A DNA stretch of 64,000 bases from CAKZYD01 sp039814715 (GTDB lineage: Bacteria > Pseudomonadota > Alphaproteobacteria > Sphingomonadales > CAKZYD01). The notes under the pieces are model-generated. The model did not search any database. It was given only the letters and a program-made list of their open reading frames with translations, and was not told where the DNA came from. Location of the stretch: assembly GCA_039814715.1 (NCBI GenBank), contig JBCCAR010000012.1, forward strand, positions 25,865 to 89,864. Reading direction: 5' to 3'. A program made the position numbers and the translations under genes. This document shows, piece by piece, positions 16,724 through 25,022 of this stretch; position 1 is the first letter of the stretch; every line of letters starts with the position of its first letter.

Positions 16724-17671
16724 GTGAGTGCAAAATCCATACAAATCGTGGAGGTCGGCGCCCGCGATGGTTTGCAAAACGAGCCTGAGATTATTTCCAC
16801 TGAGGATAAAGTACAGCTCATCACAGATGCGATGGCCGCTGGCATTAACCGGCTGGAAGTTGCCAGCTTTGTCCACCCCAAACGCGTGCCGCAAATGGCG
16901 GACGCAGAAGCCGTTATTGCAGCCCTGCCCGACAACAAAGACGCATCTTATATCGGGCTGTGCCTAAACAAGCGCGGCGTGATGCGTGGATTGGCGACAC
17001 GCGAGGGCGGCAGGCGCGGCATTGATGAAGCAGGCTGCGTCATTGTGGCGTCGGACACTTTTGGCATGAAAAACCAGGGCCAGACCATCAAAGACGGTAT
17101 CCGCGAAAACCAAGAAATGATTCGGTTGGCGACTTCGGAAGGGATGAAAGCGCAGGTCACCATTTCGGCTTCCTTTGGCTGCCCCTTTGAGGGCGAGGTT
17201 GACCCGCAAACCGTTATCGACATTGCGAAAGCGATGGCCGACGCACAGCCGGCTGAAATCGCCCTGGCGGACACAATTGGCGTGGGCGTCCCCGCACAAG
17301 TGCGCGACCTTGTGGGCGGCGTGAAAGAGGAGATCGGCGACATTCCGCTGCGCGCGCATTTCCACAACACCCGCAATACCGGCATCGCCAACGCGCTCGC
17401 CGCTGCCGAAGCAGGCGTTGAGGTACTTGATGCGAGCGTTGCTGGCTTAGGCGGATGCCCCTTCGCGCCCAAAGCGACAGGCAACATCGCGACAGAAGAC
17501 CTGATTTATATGCTCGACCGCAGCCATATTGAGAGCGGCGTCGACTTAGAAAAGATCATTTCCATGGCGCAATGGGTTGAAACCGTCTTGGGCCGACCAA
17601 CGCCAGCCATGGTTTCCAAAGCTGGGGGCTTCCCCCAGCAGCAAAACGAACAAGATACAGTTTGCGCGTAG
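16724..17671 (+). CDS. hydroxymethylglutaryl-CoA lyase family enzyme
   Basis: GTG 16724 has GAGGAG seven bases upstream; the frame extends further left only through the divergent gene. The 315-residue protein is a TIM-barrel HMGL-like lyase: VEVGARDGLQNE at the start (substrate Arg and Asp), ALADTIGVG mid-protein, RAHFHNTRNTG (metal histidines) and the Cys loop GLGGCPFAPKATGN. Members split HMG-CoA to acetyl-CoA and acetoacetate, or similar 3-hydroxyacyl-CoAs such as citramalyl-CoA. It starts the rightward operon with hyuA, hyuB and the RidA-like gene, which suggests it cleaves a CoA ester made by the divergent CoA-transferase. Confidence 0.9.
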   Translation: MSAKSIQIVEVGARDGLQNEPEIISTEDKVQLITDAMAAGINRLEVASFVHPKRVPQMADAEAVIAALPDNKDASYIGLCLNKRGVMRGLATREGGRRGIDEAGCVIVASDTFGMKNQGQTIKDGIRENQEMIRLATSEGMKAQVTISASFGCPFEGEVDPQTVIDIAKAMADAQPAEIALADTIGVGVPAQVRDLVGGVKEEIGDIPLRAHFHNTRNTGIANALAAAEAGVEVLDASVAGLGGCPFAPKATGNIATEDLIYMLDRSHIESGVDLEKIISMAQWVETVLGRPTPAMVSKAGGFPQQQNEQDTVCA

Positions 17672-17745
17672 CAACGCGGGGCACAATCGATACTACCGAC
17701 CGGCTGAAGACATTGGCCAATAGGACGTGAGAGGATAAAAGCACT

Positions 17746-19803
17746 ATGAGTTACCGGCTTGGCGTTGATGTGGGCGGAACCTTTACCGACCTGCTCGTGA
17801 TCGACAATGACAGCGGACAGACCTTCCGCACCAAAGTCCCTTCAACGCCGCACGACCCGTCTGAGGCGGTGGTCAATGGTTCCAAGCAAGTTTGCGATGA
17901 AGCCGGCGTGAATGCAGGCGACATCGACTATTTTATGCATGGGACAACAGTTGCCACCAACGCTGTTCTAGAAGGCAAAGGCGCCCGCGTTGGCTTGGTG
18001 GTGACCGAAGGGTATCGCCAAATCCTGCAAATCGCGCGCTCTCTTGTGCCCGGCGGCCTAGCAGCCTGGATCATATGGCCCAAACCAGAGCCCATGGCAC
18101 CGCTCGAGTGCACAGTCGAAGCCCCTGAGCGGATGGGTGCTGATGGGGCGACTGTACGCGCCCTGGATGAAGACAAACTACGTCAAAACCTGCAAGCGCT
18201 AAAAGGAGAAGGCATTGAGGCTTTGACGATTTGCCTGATGAACTCTTATGTGAATGGAGCGCATGAAGAAGCCGTGGCTAAGGTGTGCGCGCAAGAGTTT
18301 CCAGACCTGCCGATTACGATTTCGTCCGACATTCTGCCGGAAATGCAAGAATATGAGCGCGCCTTAACGACTGTTGCGAACTCGTCTGTGCGCCCCGTGG
18401 TTGCCCGCTATGTGCAGAACCTGAAGGACGAGCTCGTCAATTGGGGCATGAACGGCAAGTTGAACCTACTGCGCTCTGACGGCGGCCTGCAAAGCGCCGA
18501 CAAGTCTAAAGAAGCGCCGGTGAACTTGCTCATGTCAGGCCCTGCCGGCGGTGTCTCCGGCGCCCTTTATGTGGCGAAGACGGCAAACCAGCCGAACATT
18601 CTTACGCTCGACATTGGCGGCACATCGACGGATGTGGCCCTTATTGAAAACTACGACCCGCGCCTACGCCGCGAAACATCGGTGGGCGATTTAACGGTCC
18701 GCGCTTCCTCGCTCGACATCAAGACGGTTGGCGCCGGCGGCGGTTCTATTGCGCACGTGCCAGAACTCACCGGCGCGCTTCGCGTTGGTCCAGAATCGGC
18801 AGGCGCTGTCCCCGGCCCTGTTGCATACGGCAAAGGCGGTGAGAAACCGACTGTAACCGATGCAAACGTTGTGCTTGGGTATTTGCCCGAATCGCTCCTC
18901 GGCGGTACATTCACGCTCGACCGAGACGGCGCGAAAAAAGCGGTTCAAACGATTGCTGACGCGCTTGGCATTGGCCTGATGGAAGCCGCTGCCGGCATCA
19001 TCGACATTGTGAACGAGAATATGTTTGGCGCGCTGCGGCTCGTTTCCGTTCAGCAAGGCTATGACCCACGCGACTTCGCGCTTATGGGCTTTGGCGGCGC
19101 TGGCCCTCTGCATGCAAATGCGCTGGGCAAGCTGATGAACGCTTGGCCGGTCATTATCCCGCCAAGCCCTGGCGTGCTATGCGCCTATGGGGATGCAACG
19201 ACGCGGCTACGCGTTGAAGCCCAGCGCAGCTTTAACAAAACCGCGCCCACCACAAGCGACGCAGAGCTCACCGCCGTCTTGCAAGAGATTGCCGATGAAG
19301 TCTCTGGCGAACTTGCTGAAGAAGGCGTGGCCGCAGCAGACCAAGAGCTGCGCTTTGAAATCGATGTTCGCTACAATGGCCAGGCCTTTGAAGTCCCACT
19401 TTCTGTATCACTTGAGAAATTCAAAAATGGCAACGGCATGAAGGCCTTGGAAGAAGCTTTTGATATAGAACATGAGCGCCTCTTTACGTTCAACCTCGAC
19501 GTTGCCCATGAGTTCGTCAACATTCGCGGCACAGCGCTTGGACCAGAACCCAAAGTGCAAGCCCAAACGATTGAAAAAGGCAACGGCGACCCGTCAGGGG
19601 CCAAATTGCGCGATCATGAAATGTACGTGGATGGCGATATGGTTCCAGCCGTTATCTATGAACGCGCAAAATTGCGCTCTGGCGATACCGTGCCTGGCCC
19701 TGCTATTATTACAGAAATGGACTCCACAACGGTGGTGCTTGGCGGCTGCGTTGCCAATGTCGATGATTTCGGCAACATTCTCATCACCCCCGTGGACGCT
19801 TAG
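17746..19803 (+). CDS. hyuA: hydantoinase/oxoprolinase subunit A (HyuA)
   Basis: 685 residues with the ASKHA-type nucleotide motifs of the family: GVDVGGTFTD at the N-terminus, FMHGTTVATNAVLEGKGARV, LMSGPAGGVSGAL and LDIGGTSTDVALI. It belongs to the group of ATP-dependent cyclic-amide hydrolases (N-methylhydantoinase, 5-oxoprolinase) and acetone-carboxylase beta-like subunits. The cognate HyuB follows 21 bases later. In this setting it likely opens a ring or activates a carbonyl at the cost of ATP. Residue differences from oxoprolinase cannot be judged without alignment, so the substrate stays open. Confidence 0.92.
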   Translation: MSYRLGVDVGGTFTDLLVIDNDSGQTFRTKVPSTPHDPSEAVVNGSKQVCDEAGVNAGDIDYFMHGTTVATNAVLEGKGARVGLVVTEGYRQILQIARSLVPGGLAAWIIWPKPEPMAPLECTVEAPERMGADGATVRALDEDKLRQNLQALKGEGIEALTICLMNSYVNGAHEEAVAKVCAQEFPDLPITISSDILPEMQEYERALTTVANSSVRPVVARYVQNLKDELVNWGMNGKLNLLRSDGGLQSADKSKEAPVNLLMSGPAGGVSGALYVAKTANQPNILTLDIGGTSTDVALIENYDPRLRRETSVGDLTVRASSLDIKTVGAGGGSIAHVPELTGALRVGPESAGAVPGPVAYGKGGEKPTVTDANVVLGYLPESLLGGTFTLDRDGAKKAVQTIADALGIGLMEAAAGIIDIVNENMFGALRLVSVQQGYDPRDFALMGFGGAGPLHANALGKLMNAWPVIIPPSPGVLCAYGDATTRLRVEAQRSFNKTAPTTSDAELTAVLQEIADEVSGELAEEGVAAADQELRFEIDVRYNGQAFEVPLSVSLEKFKNGNGMKALEEAFDIEHERLFTFNLDVAHEFVNIRGTALGPEPKVQAQTIEKGNGDPSGAKLRDHEMYVDGDMVPAVIYERAKLRSGDTVPGPAIITEMDSTTVVLGGCVANVDDFGNILITPVDA

Positions 19804-19824
19804 GCGAGTAGGAAGGATACCGAT

Positions 19825-21711
19825 ATGACTGCTCAAATCATCCAAACCAACGAAACGCCTTTTGCTCCTAAAGAGGTGGATCCAGTTACGCTCGACATTA
19901 TTGAAAACGCCCTGCGCAATGCGCGCATTGAGATGGACGCCACGCTGTTCCGCACGGCCATGAGCCCCGGCATTCGCGAACAAGGCGACGCCTTTCCGCT
20001 GATTGCCGACCACAACGGCAAAATGGTTGTTGGCCAGTTCGGCAGCTTCATCGATGGCTTCATCAATGAATATAGCGGCACTATTGAAGAAGGCGACATG
20101 ATCTGGCTGTCCGACCCGTATAGCTGCCAGGGCGCCGTCAGCCACAACAATGATTGGCTCATCCTGCTGCCCATCTTCCGCGCAGGTCGCTTGATTAGCT
20201 GGGCCGCCATGTTTGGACATCAGACTGACGTGGGCGGCAAAGTCCCCGGCTCCCTGCCAACCGATGGTGGATCGATCTTTGAAGAAGGCGTTCGCATTCC
20301 GCCTGTCAAAATCTACAAAAAGGGCGAGTATCAAGAAGAGATCGTAGACCTGGTCATCCACCAGGTGCGCATGCCCGCTTGGTGCCGCTCTGACCTCAAC
20401 GCCCTGATCGCTTCTTGCCGCATGGCAGAGCGCCGCGTCCATGAAATGTGTGAGCGTTTTGGCGATGAAATCTATGTCGCGGCGACTGAAGAACTGCTTG
20501 CCCGTAACTACCGGGCCATGAAGCAACTGCTCGAGACCTCTGTCGGGGAAGAGAAAGTCAGCTTTGAAGACTATCTCTGTGATGATGGCGTTGGTTTTGG
20601 TCCCTATAAAATCAAATGCACCATGTGGCGTGAGGGTGATAAAACCATTCTCGATTTTGAAGGCACAGACCCGCAATCGGCGTCTTCCATCAACTTCTTC
20701 CTCAACGAAAACATGTTCAAGATGTTCTTTGGCATCTACATGATCATGGTGTTTGATCCGCAGATCCTGTTCAACGATGGGTTCTATGATCTGGTTGAAG
20801 TGCGTATTCCCGACGGCAGCCTCCTCAAGCCGAAATTCCCGGCTGCCCTCTCCTGCCGGACGCACGCTTTGGGCCGTATCTTTGATGTGCTCGGCGCGCT
20901 GCTTGGCCAGAAAACGCCCGACTTCTTGAATGCAGCTGGCTTCTCCTCCTCGCCGCACCTCATGTTCTCAGGCTTTGACAACAAAACCGGTGACTGGTTC
21001 CAGCTGTTCCAAATCGGCTTTGGCGGCATTCCCGGGCGTCCCTTTGGCGATGGCCCGGATGGCCACTCGCTCTGGCCTGGCTTTACCAACGTGCCCAACG
21101 AGTTCTTGGAGCGCTATTACCCGATGCGCATTGAACGATATGAGACGGTTCCTGATTCCGGCGGTGCTGGCCTCAATCGCGGCGGTAATGGCATCATCAT
21201 GAGCTATCGTTTCCTTCAAACGGGAACCATCGCTATCCATGATGACCGCTGGTTCACTTACCCTTGGGGCGTGAACGGGGGCGAACCCGGCATGCGCGCG
21301 AAAAAGATCATTGAGCGCGCCGATGGCTCTGAAGAAATTCTTGGCAATAAGATCGATAATATTGAAGTGCATGAAGGTGACCTGCTCCACTACATTACCT
21401 GGGGCGGCGGAGGCTGGGGCGACCCACTCGAGCGCGACCCTGCCCTGCTTGCGCTTGAACTGAAACGCGGGCTTGTCACCGCAGACGGCGCGAAACGCTA
21501 CGGCGTGGTACTGACCGCTGATGGCAAAGTCGATGACGCTGCAACAACGACACTGCGCGAGAAAATGCGCTCTGAGCGCGGCGAACTGCCTCTCTTCAAC
21601 GCCGGGCCAGACATCGAAACCCTGCGTGCCAACTGCTTGGCCGAAACAGGCCTCCCAGCACCGCAACCCCCGGTTTGGGATCAGCCAGCCTTGGCGCAGG
21701 CAGCAGAATAA
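19825..21711 (+). CDS. hyuB: hydantoinase/oxoprolinase subunit B (HyuB)
   Basis: 628 residues of the HyuB family. The N-terminal hallmark is DPVTLDIIENALRNARIEMD, followed by REQGDAFPLIADHNGKMV and the conserved DPYSCQGAVSHNNDW and HQTDVGGKVPGS regions that in relatives surround the metal site. Late motifs PDSGGAGLNRGGNG and TWGGGGWGDPLERDP are typical of the C-terminal part. It forms the catalytic partner of HyuA. The operon order HMG-lyase, HyuA, HyuB, RidA-like is tight enough for one transcript. Confidence 0.92.
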   Translation: MTAQIIQTNETPFAPKEVDPVTLDIIENALRNARIEMDATLFRTAMSPGIREQGDAFPLIADHNGKMVVGQFGSFIDGFINEYSGTIEEGDMIWLSDPYSCQGAVSHNNDWLILLPIFRAGRLISWAAMFGHQTDVGGKVPGSLPTDGGSIFEEGVRIPPVKIYKKGEYQEEIVDLVIHQVRMPAWCRSDLNALIASCRMAERRVHEMCERFGDEIYVAATEELLARNYRAMKQLLETSVGEEKVSFEDYLCDDGVGFGPYKIKCTMWREGDKTILDFEGTDPQSASSINFFLNENMFKMFFGIYMIMVFDPQILFNDGFYDLVEVRIPDGSLLKPKFPAALSCRTHALGRIFDVLGALLGQKTPDFLNAAGFSSSPHLMFSGFDNKTGDWFQLFQIGFGGIPGRPFGDGPDGHSLWPGFTNVPNEFLERYYPMRIERYETVPDSGGAGLNRGGNGIIMSYRFLQTGTIAIHDDRWFTYPWGVNGGEPGMRAKKIIERADGSEEILGNKIDNIEVHEGDLLHYITWGGGGWGDPLERDPALLALELKRGLVTADGAKRYGVVLTADGKVDDAATTTLREKMRSERGELPLFNAGPDIETLRANCLAETGLPAPQPPVWDQPALAQAAE

Positions 21712-21788
21712 ACGCCCGAGCCAGCATCTGAACACAAAGCCAGTCAAAGCAATCGCCTTGGCTAGCTTTTTCAAACAAAGGGCCATCG

Positions 21789-22196
21789 GTGACAAACGCA
21801 ACACGGATCAAAACAACCCCGGACCCCTTAGAGCCCTATAAAATCAGCCAGGGATTTAAGGCGGGTGACTTCATCTACCTCTCTGGCCAAGCCGCCATCG
21901 ATAAGCAAGGCAACCTGGTGGGTGTTGACGATTTTGATGCGCAAGCCGCTCAGGTGATGACCAATATCACCGAGATACTGGCCGAAGCCGGAGCCACGCT
22001 GGATCACGTCATCAAGGTGACAATCTATCTCACGGATATGTCAAATTTTGAGAAAATTATGGTGCTGCGCGGTGCGTATTTCACGCCGCCGTGGCCAGCC
22101 GATACGATTGTTGAAGTCAAGGCGCTTGCCCTTCCAGAACTGATGATCGAGATCGATGCGACAGCCTATTTAGGCGGACCTCGCACCCAGCCCTAG
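21789..22196 (+). CDS. RidA/YjgF-like protein without the catalytic arginine
   Basis: 135 residues, GTG start, single YjgF/RidA fold: ISQGFKAGDFIYLSGQAAID, DFDAQAAQVMTNI, AEAGATLDHVIKVTIYLTDM. In RidA the deaminase Arg sits in the PARSxVEV motif; here the motif reads WPADTIVEV, with Asp in its place. This puts the protein outside the imine-deaminase RidA group and nearer the Rid subfamilies of unknown activity found in catabolic operons. It follows hyuB by 77 bases and probably completes the operon. Confidence 0.85.
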   Translation: MTNATRIKTTPDPLEPYKISQGFKAGDFIYLSGQAAIDKQGNLVGVDDFDAQAAQVMTNITEILAEAGATLDHVIKVTIYLTDMSNFEKIMVLRGAYFTPPWPADTIVEVKALALPELMIEIDATAYLGGPRTQP

Positions 22197-22231
22197 ACTA
22201 TCGTCTTAGTCCTTTTGGTTTTTTCGCGCTT

Positions 22232-22256
22232 GCAATAAACATTGCTGCGCCGCACA
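22232..22256. promoter_or_regulatory. inverted repeat and shared 14-mer upstream of second lysR
   Basis: GCAAT-AAAC-ATTGC (22232-22245) is a perfect inverted repeat. It overlaps TGCTGCGCCGCACA (22243-22256), which recurs exactly at 23724-23737 upstream of the exported-protein gene. Placed 53-77 bases ahead of the LysR start, it is a candidate autoregulatory site. Confidence 0.4.
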
Positions 22257-22308
22257 ATTGCACTACCTTGAAAGGTGAGATGATTGTGAAATCGCAAGAG
22301 ACTGATAC

Positions 22309-23208
22309 ATGAGCCGATTGCCGCCCCTGCGCGGTCTGGAGGCCTTTGTTGCTGCCGGCGAGCTTGGATCGTTCATAAAAGCCGCGCATTCTCTTAACTT
22401 AACCCCGTCTGCTTTTAGCAGGCGAATCAAAGGCTTAGAAGACGATCTTAGCATCGATTTATTTGACCGGGTAAACCGCGAAGTACGTTTAACTACAGCT
22501 GGAAAGCAGCTCTTTTCCAGGCTAGCGCCGTCCTTTGACACAATACACCAAGCGTGTGAAGAAGCGCGCGGGCAATCGCGTGAACGCGTGATACGACTGG
22601 GAATACCACCTGGATTCGCCAAAGCATTTGTGATGCCTCGGCTCGGAGAGTGGCGCCGACGCGCGCCCTCTACGCAGCTTCAATTCGACACAGCACCGCA
22701 AGCCTTGGCCCGCGTTGGGCACGATTTGGACGCGGCAATCGTCTATGAACGCGAAGTCGAAAGCCGCGATTTCATCGTTGAAGAAATAGGTCGATTTGGG
22801 ATTTTCCCGGTTGTTTCGCCTGATTTGCTGGCAAGCATGGGGCGCAATCCAACACCGCAGGACTTTGCGCGCCTCCCTCGGCTCATTTTAAAAAACATCG
22901 ACGACATGACGGACGAATGGCTGAGCCGCTTAGGCTATCCAGCGACCAAGCCCGTGACGGTGAGTACGTTTAACAGCGGTCCGATCATGGTCGATGCAGC
23001 CGCCAGCGGCCTTGGGCTCGGTTTCAGCTTTGAATTCTTGGCCAGACCATATCTAGAGAGCGGACGTTTGGTGCGCGTTTTAGACCTCGAAATCGAAAGC
23101 CCAGTCACCTATTATTTCGTTTGCCAAGCAAAGCGCATGGATGAACATGTGATGCGGCATCTGCAACAATGGCTCGTCAATGACATGCCAGCCCTGCGCG
23201 CAGCCTAA
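22309..23208 (+). CDS. LysR-family regulator (GcvA-like)
   Basis: 299 residues. N-terminal helix-turn-helix: LPPLRGLEAFVAAGELGSFI then AAHSLNLTPSAFSRRIKGLE, of the GcvA type (PPLRxLxAFxAA, LxLTxSAxSRxIxxLE). The effector domain spans about residues 90-290. It follows the RidA-like gene by 112 bases with its own sites, so it is probably a separate unit. It may regulate the Hyu operon upstream or the small exported protein downstream, which shares a 14-bp upstream motif. Confidence 0.85.
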   Translation: MSRLPPLRGLEAFVAAGELGSFIKAAHSLNLTPSAFSRRIKGLEDDLSIDLFDRVNREVRLTTAGKQLFSRLAPSFDTIHQACEEARGQSRERVIRLGIPPGFAKAFVMPRLGEWRRRAPSTQLQFDTAPQALARVGHDLDAAIVYEREVESRDFIVEEIGRFGIFPVVSPDLLASMGRNPTPQDFARLPRLILKNIDDMTDEWLSRLGYPATKPVTVSTFNSGPIMVDAAASGLGLGFSFEFLARPYLESGRLVRVLDLEIESPVTYYFVCQAKRMDEHVMRHLQQWLVNDMPALRAA

Positions 23209-23229
23209 GCCGAACCAAACTTATACCTT

Positions 23230-23286
23230 CCAAAATAGAAAAATCGGGCCAAAATAGAAAAACCGGGCCAAAACATAAAAACCGGG
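23230..23286. repeat. three tandem 19-bp repeats
   Basis: Three direct copies at 23230-23248, 23249-23267 and 23268-23286, consensus CCAAAATAGAAAAACCGGG. Copies 1 and 2 differ at one base; copy 3 differs from copy 2 at three. The last copy runs into the terminator stem of the convergent gene, so the array may have grown from the terminator's A-tract and stem base. Confidence 0.85.
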
Positions 23287-23303
23287 CTGGCGAACCAACC
23301 CGG
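23277..23303 (-). terminator. intrinsic terminator of the 23359-23667 gene
   Basis: Read on the minus strand: CCGGGTTGG, loop TTCG, CCAGCCCGG (one mismatch), then TTTTT. It lies 56 bases beyond the stop of the small exported-protein gene. Confidence 0.75.
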
Positions 23304-23358
23304 CTTCATTGCCGCAGAACACTATTGGGGAGGATCTGCGCGTTTTTCCTGACTCAAA

Positions 23359-23667
23359 CTACTGAGCCTGAGCGAGTGTTTGACGCCCGCGTGTATCAAA
23401 GCGCTTTTCAGCGTCTGCGATATCAATCTGCAGTGTTTCGCTGCCTGCTTTAATATAAGCGATACCGCTTTTGCTAACATGGCCGCTGAAGGTCTGGCCA
23501 GTGGAGGGGTTCACAGCTGTAATATGGCGCAAAGAACCATCCAAGTAGCGTGCTTTAACCTCAAAGCCCTGATACTCAAATTTCGACCAAGACGTGAATG
23601 CCTGCGCTGGGGCAGTGGCAATAAAGGCCATTCCAGAGATCGCGCATGCTACGAAAAATTTCTTCAT
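23359..23667 (-). CDS. small exported protein of unknown function
   Basis: 102 residues. A clear Sec signal peptide is present (MKKFFVACAISGMAFIATAP, cleavage after AQA, near residue 23), leaving a mature protein of about 79 residues with repeated beta-type stretches (KFEYQGFEVKARYLDGSLRH, TGQTFSGHVSKSGIAYIKAG). No cysteines remain after cleavage. No family was recognised. It has its own terminator and shares a 14-bp upstream motif with the neighbouring lysR, which may control it. Confidence 0.7.
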   Translation of the reverse strand: MKKFFVACAISGMAFIATAPAQAFTSWSKFEYQGFEVKARYLDGSLRHITAVNPSTGQTFSGHVSKSGIAYIKAGSETLQIDIADAEKRFDTRGRQTLAQAQ

Positions 23668-23723
23668 GTGTGCAGTCCTTCAGACGGTTTTGGGTATGGG
23701 TTGATGTATCTAATATTGCGAAA

Positions 23724-23737
23724 TGCTGCGCCGCACA
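23724..23737. promoter_or_regulatory. 14-mer shared with the second lysR promoter
   Basis: TGCTGCGCCGCACA, identical to 22243-22256, lies 57 bases upstream of the small exported-protein start. Both copies are in non-coding DNA flanking the LysR gene. A binding role is inferred. Confidence 0.35.
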
Positions 23738-23882
23738 CAAACGCAACAAAAACACTTTTCATTGCATTTTTTACAACGGACTAAAGTGATCCAATTGATT
23801 TTTCAGGATTTTATCCAGATTTATAAAAGCGGCATGCCAAACAGCGTTGATCAAAATGTCGCAGCGCAGCATAAACACTCTT

Positions 23883-24770
23883 TTACGTTGAGCGCTTTGC
23901 TCCCATCCCAACCCATTGCCCAGCAATCACCAGAGCAGCCCCGGCAAGAGCTATTGGCGCCGGAATAAGACCGAACAACAGCGCGCCCAGCAGCAACGCT
24001 TGGACCGGCATTAAACCAGGCAAGGCGCTCGCCGCCGCGACACTGAGGTATGAAGCTGATTTAGCGAATAGATAGAGCCCCCCAAACCCAGCAAAGAAGC
24101 CCTGGATGACAACTTGAATCAAGATATCGGCCGGAGCAACCTCGGCTAAATTGGAGTACCCGCCAGTGATTAAATAATAAGGTAAGAAAACGATGCAGGT
24201 AATGACGGATACAATTGCGGTGGCGGAGAGCGAGGCGACTTTCCAGCGGGCCAAAAGCACCAAAAACAACGCCCAATCCGCCCCCGCGAGCATGAACAAA
24301 ATATCCCCGCGCCAGGTACCTGAATTTGCACCGAAAAAGGATGCGCCGCTCACTAAGATCAGTCCTGATAAGATCAAAACCAGTGTGATAATTCTGGCCT
24401 TACCAAAGCCCTCGCCGCGAAAGAAAAATGCGAGCACAGCGCCAGTGACTGCAGAGGCCCCGGGCGGCAGGACCGCGCCATGAGACAACGGCGCAAACAC
24501 AAATCCAGAAAAGAAAAAGACAACAAAGCCAAGACCTCCAACAGCGCTCAAAATCAAGGCGCGGCGCAGCCCTAGGCCTGCAAAATTCTGCCGACCAGCA
24601 ACTTTTAGAAACACTGGCAACATCAAAACGAACGCAATCGCGTAGCGAAAGGCGACTAAGTCAAGTGGATCGAGGCCCATGCGTCCCGCTTGCTGCGCAT
24701 ACACAGTATAGAGGCCGCCGACAAACGTTGCCGCTATTCCATAAAGCCAGCCCTTTACAGCGTCCGTCAC
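23883..24770 (-). CDS. EamA/DMT-family transporter
   Basis: 295 residues with about ten membrane segments, beginning GWLYGIAATFVGGLYTVYAQ and ending ALAGAALVIAGQWVGM. Two repeated halves of five helices are typical of EamA exporters. The LMPVQALLLGALLFGLIPAP segment near the end matches the conserved second-half stretch. The substrate is unknown. It stands alone, convergent with the small exported gene's upstream region. It is similar in size to the EamA protein at 3040-3927 but clearly divergent. Confidence 0.82.
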   Translation of the reverse strand: MTDAVKGWLYGIAATFVGGLYTVYAQQAGRMGLDPLDLVAFRYAIAFVLMLPVFLKVAGRQNFAGLGLRRALILSAVGGLGFVVFFFSGFVFAPLSHGAVLPPGASAVTGAVLAFFFRGEGFGKARIITLVLILSGLILVSGASFFGANSGTWRGDILFMLAGADWALFLVLLARWKVASLSATAIVSVITCIVFLPYYLITGGYSNLAEVAPADILIQVVIQGFFAGFGGLYLFAKSASYLSVAAASALPGLMPVQALLLGALLFGLIPAPIALAGAALVIAGQWVGMGAKRST

Positions 24771-25022
24771 ATCATGCCGCCTATTTCGTCCTGCCGCGGG
24801 ATCTCAGCTACGTTGACTTTCTCTCAGCGCCGATCCCAACCAGCACTGAACCTAGCGACATACATCGCAGTAGGAAAAAATCGAGGAGGGCTTGCTTACT
24901 ATTTCCGCGGACCCGATGGTAAAACCAAGGACGAGCGGCAAAAAAAGTGTTTTACGCTAGCCGCTCGCACGGCTTCAGCATAAATAAGCCTCAAACAAGT
25001 CCTTATCCAGAGAGTCCCTCCA

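Noticed and set aside
19594..20958. Long minus-strand frame of 454 codons
   Set aside because: It is opposite to hyuA and hyuB, both of which have strong family motifs; the antisense frame shows none.
20968..21804. Minus-strand frame of 278 codons
   Set aside because: Antisense to hyuB with no protein family pattern.
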